This document shows, piece after piece, positions 1 to 9,256 of a stretch of 64,000 bases of DNA. Each line of letters opens with the position of its first letter. Within the stretch, counting starts at the first letter, position 1. The notes under the pieces were generated by a model, which saw nothing but the letters and a program-made list of their open reading frames with translations, did not search any database and was not told the DNA's origin. Position numbers and translations under genes: made by a program. Source of the DNA: an uncultured Chthonomonas sp. (GTDB lineage Bacteria > Armatimonadota > Chthonomonadetes > Chthonomonadales > Chthonomonadaceae); assembly GCA_903859705.1 (NCBI GenBank), contig CAIONQ010000081.1:62001-126000 (forward strand), written 5' to 3'.

Positions 1-300
1 GTTACACTACAACCCCATAAACGGCTGCAGGCAGCAGCGCAAACCAGGCAGAAACGCCGTGGCGAGAGCACCGTCGCCTATTATATCCCCCCACCGCCAC
101 GGTGTCAAACAATGTGCACGCTTGCCTGTCGTAAGGGCCTAGATTATACAGGCATCCCAAGAACTCCGGCTCTGTATGCTATACTGCCACAAACGACTTC
201 GGGTTCCACCCCAGCCATTATATACGGTGCCTGCAGGTTGCTCGCGGGCCCGGCTGCTTTATGGATCCCAGAACTGTAAAACAGGAGTTATGAACACGCG
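1..300. other. No gene seen upstream of galK
   Basis: I see no coding region or RNA gene here. The last bases hold the galK ribosome binding site (AGGAG at 283-287), which lies rather far (13 nt) from the galK ATG. A four-codon frame beginning at 290 ends in a TGA overlapping the galK ATG; this is probably chance. Confidence 0.5.
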
Positions 301-1482
301 ATGACTACCGCCAATTGTTCGAGGCTGGAAGAACTTACCGCGAAGTACCGAGAGCTGCATGGCACCGAGCCTGAGATTCTGGTGCGTGCTCCCGGGCGAG
401 TCAACCTCATCGGCGAGCATGTGGATTACAACGATGGGTTTGTGTTTCCGGCCGCTATAGATAGAGATGTTATGATTGCTGCCGGCAGAAGGACAGACAG
501 GCAGGTAAAACTGCATGCCATGAACTTCAATCAATCTTCTACGTTTACGCTGGATGGTGTTCAGCCCGCAACCGATGGCCGCGAGAGATGGAGCAACTAC
601 CTACGTGCCATGGCCTGGGTTTTTCATGACGAAGGGCTGGGCACTGCCGGTATCAATGCCGTACTGCTTGGGGATGTTCCCCTTGGTGCTGGCCTGTCTT
701 CCTCGGCAGCAATGCTGGTTGCCAGCGGCAACACCTTCGCTGCCGCCGCCGGCCTGGAGATAGACCCGGTGCGTATGGCCCTACTGGCACAGCGCGGCGA
801 GCGAGAGTTTGTGGGTGTAAACGTTGGCATTATGGATATGTATATCTCTGCCCTGGGGCAGAAGGATCATGCCCTACTTATTGATACACGCTCACTGACA
901 TTTGAAGCCGTTCCGCTGCCAGAAACGGGTGTTTCCATAGTTATTGCGGATACCAATAAGAAACGTGGGCTGGTTGATTCCGAGTACAACACGCGCAGAG
1001 CTGAATGCGAACACGCCGTTGAACTGCTCCGGGAACATATTCCAGGCATCAAAGCCCTGCGTGATGTTACGCCGGCTCAGTTTGAACAATATGCTTCGGT
1101 TTTACCAGAGGTAACACGCAAACGAGCTCGCCACGTAATTACGGAGGATGAGCGAACACTGGAAAGTGTTGCGGCCCTCAAATCGGGAGACATTGCGCGC
1201 TTCGGTGAGTTGATGAATGGATCTCATGAAAGCCTGCGCATAGATTACGAAGTGAGCTGCAAAGAGCTGGATGCCATGGTTGAGGCCGCACGTTCTATTG
1301 AAGGTGTGTATGGAGCCAGAATGACGGGGGCTGGATTCGGCGGCTGCACTGTTAGCCTGGTTGCAGATACCGCCGTTGAACGGTTTCTGGATGAGGTGCC
1401 GGCACTGTACAAAAAGGCCACTGGCCTCACCAGCACCATCTACGTTACCACCGCCGCTCAGGGCGCACAGGTTCTGAATTAA
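301..1482 (+). CDS. galK: Galactokinase
   Basis: A 393-residue GHMP-family kinase that phosphorylates galactose to galactose 1-phosphate with ATP in the Leloir pathway, in the cytoplasm. The galactokinase signature GRVNLIGEHVDYNDG lies at about residues 32-46 (sugar-binding Glu39 and Asp42/43 region). The phosphate-binding GLSSSA motif is near 131-136, and GIMD, with the expected catalytic Asp, near 176-179. The third GHMP motif, TGAGFGGC, is near the C-terminus. The length is normal for the family. The residue after GIMD is Met where Gln is usual. No galT or galE gene is adjacent, so it appears to be transcribed alone. Confidence 0.95.
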   Translation: MTTANCSRLEELTAKYRELHGTEPEILVRAPGRVNLIGEHVDYNDGFVFPAAIDRDVMIAAGRRTDRQVKLHAMNFNQSSTFTLDGVQPATDGRERWSNYLRAMAWVFHDEGLGTAGINAVLLGDVPLGAGLSSSAAMLVASGNTFAAAAGLEIDPVRMALLAQRGEREFVGVNVGIMDMYISALGQKDHALLIDTRSLTFEAVPLPETGVSIVIADTNKKRGLVDSEYNTRRAECEHAVELLREHIPGIKALRDVTPAQFEQYASVLPEVTRKRARHVITEDERTLESVAALKSGDIARFGELMNGSHESLRIDYEVSCKELDAMVEAARSIEGVYGARMTGAGFGGCTVSLVADTAVERFLDEVPALYKKATGLTSTIYVTTAAQGAQVLN

Positions 1483-1637
1483 CACATTCTTATCTGTGGT
1501 GCTCATGGAAGCGTATCTGTTGCATGCAGAAACGCTTCATCTCATTTATAACCATGTGCTATAATTAACAGGTTTTGCCACTCCGCAGAGCTGGCGCCGA
1601 ATGCGCTGCCGCCTGCGGTTTGAGGAGGATTATTTCA

Positions 1638-2468
1638 TTGGCAGTTCAGACCTCTCCGCCTGCAGCCGCAGCCGGTTCGCAGAAAGCCCCGGTTGTTAAG
1701 AGGACCGACAACTGGTGGGGCGGAACACTTTTCTTCTTTATCGTGTTCAGTGCATTTGGCGCATGGGCTACGTTCCGTGCGTTCCAAAATGGCTTTTACG
1801 AGACAGCAGGTGCATCTCAATTTGGCGGAGCATACTACCTCTCCCCGTTGTATTCACCAACCCTCAGGTTGAGCACCAAGATCGCTGGTTTCAACATTTC
1901 CCCGGCGCTGTTCATCCTTCCGTTTCCACTGTGCTTCCGCCTTAGCTGCTACTACTACCGTAAAATGCTCTACAGAGCATACGGTGCAGATCCGCTGGGC
2001 TGTGCTATTGCTGAGCCAGAGCCCCTGGCAAGCATGCGCCGCAAAAAGTACAAGGGAGAAAAATACTTCCCGCTGGTGGTACAGAACTTCCACCGCTACG
2101 CCTTCTTTGCCGCAGCAATTTTTATCATCATGCTCTGGAAGGACACCATTGAGTCGTTCTTCTTTAAGAGCGGCGATTCCATGCACTTCGGTATGGGCCT
2201 TGGCTCCATTGTCTTCCTGACAAATGTTGTGTTGCTCTCCTGCTACACCTTCTCCTGCCACTCCTGGAGGCACTTTGTTGGCGGCAATGCAGATTGCTAC
2301 TCCTGCTCAGTACTTAACCAGACCAAGCATGGATTGTGGAAGAAAGTCAGCTTTATTAACGAGAAGCACGGTACATTCGCAATGGCCAGCCTTATTTCGG
2401 TTGCGCTTACCGATGTTTACGTATTCCTGGTTACCAGCGGACATTTCCACGACATTCGCTTCTTCTAA
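1638..2468 (+). CDS. Membrane protein resembling a succinate dehydrogenase anchor subunit
   Basis: A protein of about 276 residues with five or six hydrophobic segments. The TTG at 1638 is the likely start because AGGAGG (1623-1628) lies 9 nt upstream; the longer frame from 1575 has no such signal. From memory, the pattern LSPLYSP, then FRLSCYYYRK, QNFHRY, YTFSCHSWRH and a final HDIRFF resembles membrane proteins encoded next to succinate dehydrogenase in Actinobacteria and relatives. The His residues in the QNFHRY and CHSWRH segments could bind heme. No sdhA or sdhB is nearby, so the role is inferred from sequence alone. It stands alone and is followed by a strong terminator. Confidence 0.55.
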   Translation: MAVQTSPPAAAAGSQKAPVVKRTDNWWGGTLFFFIVFSAFGAWATFRAFQNGFYETAGASQFGGAYYLSPLYSPTLRLSTKIAGFNISPALFILPFPLCFRLSCYYYRKMLYRAYGADPLGCAIAEPEPLASMRRKKYKGEKYFPLVVQNFHRYAFFAAAIFIIMLWKDTIESFFFKSGDSMHFGMGLGSIVFLTNVVLLSCYTFSCHSWRHFVGGNADCYSCSVLNQTKHGLWKKVSFINEKHGTFAMASLISVALTDVYVFLVTSGHFHDIRFF

Positions 2469-2498
2469 ACCCTTAAACAACTACGGGGTTTGAACCTG

Positions 2499-2535
2499 TT
2501 GGGGGCGCGGCTCTTGCCGCGCCCCCAATTTGTTT
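2499..2535 (+). terminator. Rho-independent terminator
   Basis: A perfect 11-bp GC-rich stem (2501-2511 with 2516-2526), extended by TT/AA, with a four-base loop, is followed by TTTGTTT. It ends the membrane-protein gene stopping at 2468. Confidence 0.85.
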
Positions 2536-2676
2536 ATGGTTACCTATCGTATTTACGAGCAAGCAAATACGGCTAAAATTTCAATTGACAACAGTAAACC
2601 ACATCGCTATAATTCGCAATACGCCGCCCCGGCCGCACGGCAATGGTTTCATCTCACTACTTCAGGAGCTTCGATT

Positions 2677-3390
2677 ATGATGAGAACCGCTTCATGTGCC
2701 GCAACACCTCTGGGTCTACTTAGATTCATGAACAACCTCCGCCCCTCACACCTCGTAAGGCGAGCTATGCCTGTATTGGCCTGCACACTTGCAATCTCTC
2801 TGGCACCGGCTTTTGCACGTGCGCAAAACGCCGGCACCATCACTATTACAGATCTGGATGTCGGCCGAATAACTGCCACCGAGGTGGGTGGCCCGGGCAA
2901 TGCCAACACCAACTTAACCGCAGACATAAACACGCCAGAAACAATTAGCGGAAGCATTGATATAGATGGAACCGTAACGGGCGGAACCGGTTACGCAATC
3001 CTCAAAGAATGGCGCTCCAAAGATGTTAGCGATTTGCTAACGGTGCGCCTGACTCCCCGTGGCCTGCGCGGCAATGGCCAGGCCTACTACACTGCAAGCT
3101 GGACATTCCTTTCGGATACCGATAACACGCCAATCGACCTGAGCACTCTCGGGTTATCAGATGATGTTGTTAAAGCCATCAATGCAGCAGGGATTGAGGA
3201 GAACGGCAATTCGCAGGCAATGGATGGCATTCTAGTTGACTCACAAACGGGCGCCGCATTTGGCGTACCAAACCTATCCATAATGGTTCAAAGCCGAATG
3301 GAAACACCAGAGCCCGGTGCCTGCGCACTGGTTGGTGCAAGTTCAATTGCTGCCCTGAGCGTTTTGTTCCGCCGCCGCAGAAGGCGCTAA
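2677..3390 (+). CDS. PEP-CTERM sorting domain protein
   Basis: An exported protein of about 237 residues. ATG 2677 (or 2680) follows AGGAG at 2664-2668. The N-terminus has a long basic region, then a hydrophobic signal core ending in an Ala-rich stretch before AQNAG. The body is a beta-rich domain I do not recognise. The C-terminus is a classic PEP-CTERM tail: a PEPGA motif, a hydrophobic span and a run of seven arginines. Such tails are recognised by exosortase, which is not encoded in this window. Probable surface or matrix protein. Confidence 0.85.
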   Translation: MMRTASCAATPLGLLRFMNNLRPSHLVRRAMPVLACTLAISLAPAFARAQNAGTITITDLDVGRITATEVGGPGNANTNLTADINTPETISGSIDIDGTVTGGTGYAILKEWRSKDVSDLLTVRLTPRGLRGNGQAYYTASWTFLSDTDNTPIDLSTLGLSDDVVKAINAAGIEENGNSQAMDGILVDSQTGAAFGVPNLSIMVQSRMETPEPGACALVGASSIAALSVLFRRRRRR

Positions 3391-3414
3391 ACGGAAACTA
3401 GCCACACAGCAAGA

Positions 3415-3460
3415 CCGCCGCCTGTAGTGCTCGAAGCATTATGGCGGCGGCTTTGTTATA
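3415..3460 (+). terminator. Terminator hairpin after PEP-CTERM gene
   Basis: CCGCCGCC (3415-3422) pairs with GGCGGCGG (3443-3450), and a T-rich stretch follows. It lies between convergent genes and may serve mainly the plus-strand gene ending at 3390. Confidence 0.6.
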
Positions 3461-3474
3461 TTTATTGTGTTTTA

Positions 3475-4041
3475 CTATTTTATTGTGCGCGATACATACA
3501 GGGCTTTGTCCAGTTCTGCAACACTCATCTGCCCACACAGAATGGCCTCACTTAACGAAATGGACTGTACCCCCTGTAATAGCTCAAGCCGCGTGTTTGC
3601 GGTTTTTATAATGCTAAGTGAGAACTGCAAGCGCGCATTGCTTACTTTGAGCTGCTGTGCGGTGTATGCCGGCTCTGCTTCTGGCAAGGGTAAAACGGGT
3701 GCCATTGCGCGATCAGATTTTCGCCTTCTGGGCTGTGCTGGCCCACTCACAACGGCAAACCGCGCATCGCCCATTCGCTCTCGCGCAAAGTCTTCGGTTA
3801 ACTTTTCTGCTTTCCGCGCAAACTCCATCGCTTTTAAATCATGCCCACCATATAACGGCAGCGCACTCTTCAATATATGGGCGGCCTGGTGATAGGCTCT
3901 TTGGGCATATTGTACGGGATCTGAGTTGCCGGCCAGCACAGGAGAGGGCGTCGGTTCAGTGTTTGCACGCTGTGCTGTGGCAGCAAGCCCGCCAGCAAGT
4001 AACGCCAAACCTAATAGCATTGTGCAGATTATTCGTTGCAT
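3475..4041 (-). CDS. Exported protein of unknown function
   Basis: A 188-residue protein I do not recognise. The start at 4041 (MQRIICTM) is chosen because AAAGGAGGAG sits just upstream; the longer frame to 4104 has no such signal. An N-terminal hydrophobic segment (about residues 5-22) ending in an Ala-rich site suggests secretion. The rest is mostly helical and charged, with a Pro/Arg-rich linker near the middle and a C-terminal helical part. It is transcribed alone. Confidence 0.65.
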   Translation of the reverse strand: MQRIICTMLLGLALLAGGLAATAQRANTEPTPSPVLAGNSDPVQYAQRAYHQAAHILKSALPLYGGHDLKAMEFARKAEKLTEDFARERMGDARFAVVSGPAQPRRRKSDRAMAPVLPLPEAEPAYTAQQLKVSNARLQFSLSIIKTANTRLELLQGVQSISLSEAILCGQMSVAELDKALYVSRTIK

Positions 4042-4193
4042 TGCTCTCCTCCTTTCGAGGACTGGCCGATTTGAGATGTGTACGTTCATTAATTTTTGTT
4101 TCACTTATTCTGACGAATTTCTGAATGCCGCTGTTCTTAAGAAAGGCAACAGTGGCACTGTGAACCAAACAACACCTGGCGCCGGAACAGGCA

Positions 4194-4224
4194 GCAAAAA
4201 GCCCCGCAGATGCGGGGCTTTTCA
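4194..4224 (-). terminator. Terminator of the methyltransferase gene
   Basis: AAAAGCCCCGC pairs with GCGGGGCTTTT around a short loop. The A-run on the left becomes a T-run for leftward transcription, so it ends the minus-strand operon stopping at 4245. Confidence 0.85.
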
Positions 4225-4244
4225 CAAACCAGCTATATGAATAA

Positions 4245-4991
4245 CTAGCGAGGGGCCGTTGCCAGCTTCTGAAACACGATAATGTGCTGGCGAGGAAGAA
4301 TTCGGCTGGTTTCTACCCATTTGAGTGGGAAGATTGCCATTTCCCGCTTCACCTGCGCCTCGGTCATTTTGTGAACCAGTTTGATAGGCACCGATGGATC
4401 TTCTTTGCGATACTCCACAAACACCAGCCTGCCACCGACTTTAAGCGACTTGATCATTGATTGTGTCATCTCAAACGGATGATCAAACTCATGATAAACA
4501 TCAACGAGTATGATGAGATCTACGGAAGAATCTGGAAGTTTGGTTTCTGTAATGGTTCCTAACCACGGAACCACGTTCTGTACTCCTGTGTCTTCCGCTT
4601 TCTTTTTTACGATATCCAGCATCTCTTGCTGAATATCTTCTGCGTACACTTTGCCAGTCGGCAGCACACTCTTCGCCATTTTGAACGAAAGGTACCCGGA
4701 TCCAGCCCCGATATCTGCCACCACATTGCCGGGCTTTAACTTCAGAGCCTTTATAAGCAATGAGGGTGCCTCCTCTGCCTCACGCTCTGGCCTATCCAGC
4801 CAGTCTGCCCCTTCATGCCCCATTACCTGAGCCATTTCACGGCCAAGATAAAACACGCCGGTTCCATCGGGATCGTGTACTGTACGAGTTTCGTATTTTG
4901 GCGGCTTTGCTCCGGCCGTCTGGGCCGTTACAAAACCGGGTAGTAAGCACAGAGTACTGGCAGCAGTAAGCAATCGGAGCATATTTCGCAT
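4245..4991 (-). CDS. Exported class I SAM-dependent methyltransferase
   Basis: A 248-residue protein. The start at 4991 (MRNMLRLL) follows a GAGGGAGAA ribosome site. A signal peptide (about residues 1-23, ending FVTAQ) precedes a Rossmann methyltransferase fold: motif I VADIGAGSG near residues 95-103, then an acidic YAEDI strand and a LIILVDVYHE segment. Proteins of this layout are annotated as exported methyltransferases in several environmental phyla, but no substrate is known. Export of an enzyme that needs SAM is odd. It is the second gene of an operon, 47 nt after the ThuA-like gene. Confidence 0.8.
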   Translation of the reverse strand: MRNMLRLLTAASTLCLLPGFVTAQTAGAKPPKYETRTVHDPDGTGVFYLGREMAQVMGHEGADWLDRPEREAEEAPSLLIKALKLKPGNVVADIGAGSGYLSFKMAKSVLPTGKVYAEDIQQEMLDIVKKKAEDTGVQNVVPWLGTITETKLPDSSVDLIILVDVYHEFDHPFEMTQSMIKSLKVGGRLVFVEYRKEDPSVPIKLVHKMTEAQVKREMAIFPLKWVETSRILPRQHIIVFQKLATAPR

Positions 4992-5038
4992 TGCGGTTCT
5001 CCCTCTCAGCAATCTCAAACAGAGCGCGTTCAGGTGTA

Positions 5039-6067
5039 TCAATACTGCTCCGGCAGGCGGCCGGGTTTCCAGGCATCGTTGTTTCGGAAGCTAAAAGTAC
5101 TGGGATTGAACGGTTCTACGCTGTCTACATTCAAGCTCGGCTTTATTCGTTTCTCCAATCCTACACTCCAGTACACAGCGTTAACCAGCAGGCGGCGTAT
5201 TCCAGCCTCCTTCAGGTCAACGGCTGCACACATGGTGGATGCAAAAACGCGGGCGGTTCTGCCACTGGCCGTTTTGTAGGCACGCGTCCAGGCAACGGGC
5301 ATCATCGGGCTGTTCTTATCGGTGGTAACAGGCGGTGCATCTGGCGAAAGCGTTTGCAGCACCTGCCCCAGCAGAAGTGGCTGCACCGGTTCTGGCAATG
5401 GCAACCGTACCTTATATACATCGGTAGTAACATGGATACTGCCAGATGGGATGCCTGTTAGGAGAACGTTGGATTCGGCTCCCGGAGCGGTGAGTGCTTT
5501 CGTGCCCTCCACCCCATGGTTGCCATGGTGGGCAACCCAGGTTTCCCCGAGTATCTGCCGGCCAAATCCCCCATCGTATCCGGGCTCTTTACTATCCCAA
5601 CTATACTTCTGGTAGGCACTCCCCTTCAAATTGAAGGCATGTGTGGATGTTCTGAGGCCAATTACAGGTTTACCACTCTCTGCATACTCCGCCACATACT
5701 TCATCTGACTATCTGGCAGGTTACGCCACCGCGTTTGAATAATGAGCAGGTCTGCCTTCTGCAGATGCTCCAGACCGGGAATATTATCGTTCACGTTCGG
5801 CGCAACGGTGCCCGTAGCCGGATCCACCGCAAACAGCACTATGCAGTGAAAGCCGTGGCGTTGCGCCAGGATGCGGCCCAATTGCGGAAGCCCTTCTTCG
5901 GATCGGTACTCCTCATCGCCAGATACCAGCACAATGGTTTTCCCTGCACCCGGTCCTTTGCTTCCAGGAATATCCAGCCATGGGTGCCCCTCGGCGGTTG
6001 CGTAGCCTGGCAGAATGAGCAAGCCAAGTGAGGCACAGAATAATGTGGTGCAATATCGCAGGTTCAT
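5039..6067 (-). CDS. ThuA-domain secreted protein
   Basis: A 342-residue exported protein, first gene of the operon with the methyltransferase. The start at 6067 (MNLRYC) follows AAAGG and gives a good signal peptide ending YATAEG. The body, from KTIVLVSGDEEYRSEE onward, matches the ThuA-like class I glutamine-amidotransferase-type fold: the segment LLIIQTRWRNLP, then PVIGLRTSTHAF, and WVAHHGNHG. ThuA-like proteins are linked to trehalose and other carbohydrate use, but most secreted members have no proven activity. The longer frame to 6283 lacks a signal peptide and was rejected. Confidence 0.8.
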   Translation of the reverse strand: MNLRYCTTLFCASLGLLILPGYATAEGHPWLDIPGSKGPGAGKTIVLVSGDEEYRSEEGLPQLGRILAQRHGFHCIVLFAVDPATGTVAPNVNDNIPGLEHLQKADLLIIQTRWRNLPDSQMKYVAEYAESGKPVIGLRTSTHAFNLKGSAYQKYSWDSKEPGYDGGFGRQILGETWVAHHGNHGVEGTKALTAPGAESNVLLTGIPSGSIHVTTDVYKVRLPLPEPVQPLLLGQVLQTLSPDAPPVTTDKNSPMMPVAWTRAYKTASGRTARVFASTMCAAVDLKEAGIRRLLVNAVYWSVGLEKRIKPSLNVDSVEPFNPSTFSFRNNDAWKPGRLPEQY

Positions 6068-6302
6068 AGATCGCCTTTGCAACTCGGGTTGTTCGGGAAG
6101 ATAACTGCACCGGTGCTGTCGAACACACTCAGTGCGGGTGATCCACAAATTCATAATGTGCCGTGATAAATCCTTCGCACCATCTCGAACCATAGGCTTA
6201 ACAAATGCATGAAGCGCATATACGGAAGCAATGCAAGCCCGGCCGCAGGATATTAGCTTGGGTTCACAATAACTACTCATCAATTATGGATAGGAGCAGA
6301 GC

Positions 6303-6941
6303 ATGACTGATCCCGGGACTACCACAAAAAAATTGCCTGTTGTAAAGCTAACGCTTAAGGCAGCACGCGGCAAACCCAACTTCAAGAAGGGGCTGGCTGT
6401 TGCCGCCTCCCTTTATGCCAGCCTGCAGATTGCTGGCATGATTGCTACCGACGCGTTTGAACGTTCATTTCATGAGGCTCGGCTATTTGACGGCGCCGTG
6501 CCATCACCGATCTATCTGGGTATCTCTGTTTCGGCGCTGGTGCTTTTCGCTAAGCGCAACCGGCCCCGATTAATTGAGTGGGGCTTGCCGTTTTCGCTCT
6601 CCATCCTGTTCTGGGGCACGATTGGCCTGCTGAGTGCATTTTTAGTTTCTACACCGCGGGATATAGAAATGCAGTGGTACTGCCTGGCTATGTTCGTCTC
6701 CTGTATTGGGCTGGTGGGGTTGCCGGCGGGCTGGTCCGCGCTCAAATTCTGCTCAGATAACCGCCGTGCACTTGGCGCTGCGATGGGATTTGGTGATGCT
6801 GGCCTGCTGGAAGAGCATGCCACTGAAGAATCAACCCTGCTAAGGGCATCCGATCCATCAAGCGTGCCGATTCAGGAAATGTTGAGGCCCGCTCCTTACG
6901 TTGAGGAGAAACAAGAAGAATCTGTAATAGCCAGGCACTGA
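6303..6941 (+). CDS. Four-span membrane protein of unknown function
   Basis: A 212-residue protein with AGGAG just upstream of ATG 6303. A short basic cytoplasmic N-terminus precedes four predicted membrane segments, at about residues 30-47, 68-84, 94-114 and 124-146. A soluble acidic tail of about 60 residues follows. I do not recognise the family. It stands alone and is divergent from the ThuA-like operon, with a 235-nt gap between start codons. Confidence 0.65.
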   Translation: MTDPGTTTKKLPVVKLTLKAARGKPNFKKGLAVAASLYASLQIAGMIATDAFERSFHEARLFDGAVPSPIYLGISVSALVLFAKRNRPRLIEWGLPFSLSILFWGTIGLLSAFLVSTPRDIEMQWYCLAMFVSCIGLVGLPAGWSALKFCSDNRRALGAAMGFGDAGLLEEHATEESTLLRASDPSSVPIQEMLRPAPYVEEKQEESVIARH

Positions 6942-7000
6942 AATGATTTCTACTAAAGCAAGACTTTTTTTAGTCTAGACTAATAATTTTATTATGGATG

Positions 7001-7030
7001 TTGACTCCTAATATTTAGTTAATGTACAAT
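7001..7030 (+). promoter_or_regulatory. Probable sigma-70 type promoter of the pseudopilin gene
   Basis: TTGACT (7001-7006) and TACAAT (7025-7030) are separated by 18 nt in an AT-rich stretch. This would give a leader of about 75 nt before the ATG at 7114. Confidence 0.5.
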
Positions 7031-7113
7031 TGACAGTGTCATTACCGACCAAAATGGTCGCCATGGATAATCGGATTCAATTGTGTGCATTACGAGTTTC
7101 AGGAGCACCAGAG

Positions 7114-7917
7114 ATGACCCAGAACATCGGGGTCGTGCCAATTCGGCGCGGGTTTACACTTGTAGAACTGCTTGTGGTTATTGCAGTAATCGCGATACTG
7201 GCCGCGATACTGTTTCCCATATTTGCTCAGGCTCGAGACAAGGCCAGGTCGGCGGCCTGTATGTCAAATATGAAACAGCTGGGCACATCTATCCAGATGT
7301 ATGTGCAGGATTACGATGAGCAGATCTTTTTCAGATCGACAAGTAATGCAAACTCAACACGCATACACACCGCCACAACTGGCAACGGACTGAAGTGGTG
7401 GAACATGCTCATGCCTTATATTCGCGATAGAAACGTCTTCCGCTGCCCCTCCGATACGCCAAATCCATCGGTTGATGCAAACGGAGTGGCGAGCATACCG
7501 CGCTCTTATGCGGCATCGGCATCCATGGAGGCGCTTTCACTGGCTCAAGTTTTCCGCGCTGTGGATACCATTGTAATTACAGAAGCGTGGAGCACAAACG
7601 GATCTGGAGCTAAAATCAACACGGAACAGTGGCTCGAGGCTTTTGATGGAGACATGGCGCCAGATCCGCTTCGCCCGGGCTCCATGTTCAAATACGCAAA
7701 CCGACACCAGGGAGGTATGAACTGCACCTTTTTTGATGGCCATGCAAAATGGCTAAAGCCAGATGCAATATGGAATAGCTGGTACCTCTCAGGATGCAGC
7801 CTGGTGCATCAATACCCCACCCTGCGGATGTGTGACAACAGCTATCCTGGCTGCCAGAGCAGCACAGAGAGCAACATCTGTAACAGCCCGCGATACCAAC
7901 CGTATCCAGCCGATTAG
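7114..7917 (+). CDS. DUF1559 (H-X9-DG) prepilin-like protein
   Basis: A 267-residue type IV pilin-like protein. ATG 7114 follows AGGAG at 7101-7105. Residues 10-40 form the prepilin cleavage and methylation segment: [10 protein letters not shown], then a hydrophobic helix ending in an [14 protein letters not shown]-type run typical of Armatimonadota. The C-terminal half carries the H-X9-DG motif (His, nine residues, Asp-Gly) that defines the DUF1559 pseudopilins. It is presumably cleaved by a prepilin peptidase and assembled or anchored at the cell surface. The family is massively expanded in planctomycetes and armatimonads, and its role is unknown. No secretion or pilus genes are adjacent. 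Confidence 0.9.
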   Translation: MTQNIGVVPIRRGFTLVELLVVIAVIAILAAILFPIFAQARDKARSAACMSNMKQLGTSIQMYVQDYDEQIFFRSTSNANSTRIHTATTGNGLKWWNMLMPYIRDRNVFRCPSDTPNPSVDANGVASIPRSYAASASMEALSLAQVFRAVDTIVITEAWSTNGSGAKINTEQWLEAFDGDMAPDPLRPGSMFKYANRHQGGMNCTFFDGHAKWLKPDAIWNSWYLSGCSLVHQYPTLRMCDNSYPGCQSSTESNICNSPRYQPYPAD

Positions 7918-7928
7918 AATTAAAAATG

Positions 7929-7970
7929 CAATGCCCCCAGCGCCTGCAATACGGGCCGGGGGCATTGTAT
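7929..7970. terminator. Bidirectional terminator hairpin
   Basis: CAATGCCCCC (7929-7938) pairs with GGGGGCATTG (7958-7967) between the convergent pseudopilin and SGNH hydrolase genes. Confidence 0.7.
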
Positions 7971-7994
7971 TCGGTAAGTCCTCGAGATCAGAGA

Positions 7995-9083
7995 TTACTT
8001 GCCACACAACAGCGACTTTATGGATGGCAGCAGCCCTTTTGCATGCTCAACCATTCCGTGATCGTTGGGGTGCACACCATCCACAGTGCCCTCGCCATCA
8101 CCGCTGTACAGCTTAGAGCCATCCAGCAGATGCAGCCCCTTCATGCCTTCGCCTTGCAGTTTTAGCACTACTGCCTGCTGCAACTGCGAACTATGTGTGG
8201 GTTCGGCAGTGGGGTGCACCATAGCCTGGCCTACAAATAGAATAGGAGTGTTGGGATGGGCTGAACGTAGCGTTCGGGCAAAGTTTTCGATTCGCCTGGA
8301 GAGCTCCGCATCTGGCAACGAAGAGGCATTCCAGAGAGCATCCACCACAAAAACGGCCGGATCAGTGGTCGCAATAGTCCGAGCAATCCCCTCTTCCAGC
8401 ATTGCAGACCCCGAGAAGCCAAGATTAATCACATCCCGGTTGAGGCTCCGAGCAAGAATGTTAGAGTATGCCAGCCCGGGCCGTGAGGCACAGCCACCCT
8501 GCGCAATGGATGTGCCGTAATACACAATGGGTTTGCGTGGATCGGCAGGGGCGGCCGCAATCTTCTCGGTTGGCTTCACACCAATCTCTACCGAAGTAGT
8601 ACCGTTATACAGAGGCAAATAGAGTGCGTAGTCTTGCAACCCGGCTGCCGGCGCGCCAAAATTGGCCACATTGCCATCCTGCTGAGCAGGGCGGCCATTT
8701 GCTACGAAGCTCCATTTACCATCGTTTGCTCTAACATATAAATCAACTCCGCTAACACCGGTTGCGGGCATATGTGGCATTGCAAGGTTAGAAGAAGTCA
8801 AAGACCACCGCACCCAAATGCGCGATGCATCCGACTTAAACCGAACGCGCACACCTGCAGAATGGAGCCCGAGGTTCCACACACTTTGCGAGAGCGAATC
8901 TTTGTCCTGCTGCCTAAATCGGCTATACGGAGCACTCGTATTTGGCCAGCACTTGCCTTCAATAAGAAATTCGGTTCCAGAATGCCATACAGTGTCTGAA
9001 GTTGACTGGGCTACTGCAAATTCCGGCGAACAGAGGGAGAGGCCCATGGTGGCACCGAGAACAGCTCTTCGTGTAATTTTCAT
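7995..9083 (-). CDS. Secreted two-domain SGNH/GDSL hydrolase
   Basis: A 362-residue protein that starts at 9083 with a twin-arginine-like leader (KITRRAVLG, then a hydrophobic core ending FAVAQ). Residues of about 30-175 form the beta-rich N-terminal domain often found before SGNH esterases. The hydrolase domain begins at PIVYYGTSIAQGG, with the nucleophile Ser192. A GFSGSA block follows, and the catalytic pair Asp335 and His338 lie in GTVDGVHP. It is probably an esterase acting on acylated polysaccharides or lipids outside the cytoplasm. The ribosome site is weak. It is divergent from the beta-lactamase-like gene. Confidence 0.85.
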   Translation of the reverse strand: MKITRRAVLGATMGLSLCSPEFAVAQSTSDTVWHSGTEFLIEGKCWPNTSAPYSRFRQQDKDSLSQSVWNLGLHSAGVRVRFKSDASRIWVRWSLTSSNLAMPHMPATGVSGVDLYVRANDGKWSFVANGRPAQQDGNVANFGAPAAGLQDYALYLPLYNGTTSVEIGVKPTEKIAAAPADPRKPIVYYGTSIAQGGCASRPGLAYSNILARSLNRDVINLGFSGSAMLEEGIARTIATTDPAVFVVDALWNASSLPDAELSRRIENFARTLRSAHPNTPILFVGQAMVHPTAEPTHSSQLQQAVVLKLQGEGMKGLHLLDGSKLYSGDGEGTVDGVHPNDHGMVEHAKGLLPSIKSLLCGK

Positions 9084-9256
9084 TTGGTTCCAATCCGAAG
9101 CGTTATTTGCTGGCTCCTTCGGCAGACGTGCGCAATTATCCTTGTGAATTGGCAAACGCGGCACAATCACGAAATTAGAACAGACAATACAGCCCCTGCA
9201 ATCGTAAACTAACTGAACAGTAACGGGCGAACAAATAATCTGGAGAACGTTTAACC

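Noticed and set aside
290-304. Four-codon upstream frame whose stop overlaps the galK start
   Set aside because: Too short to judge; it is probably chance, although it would lie at a better distance from AGGAG than the galK ATG.
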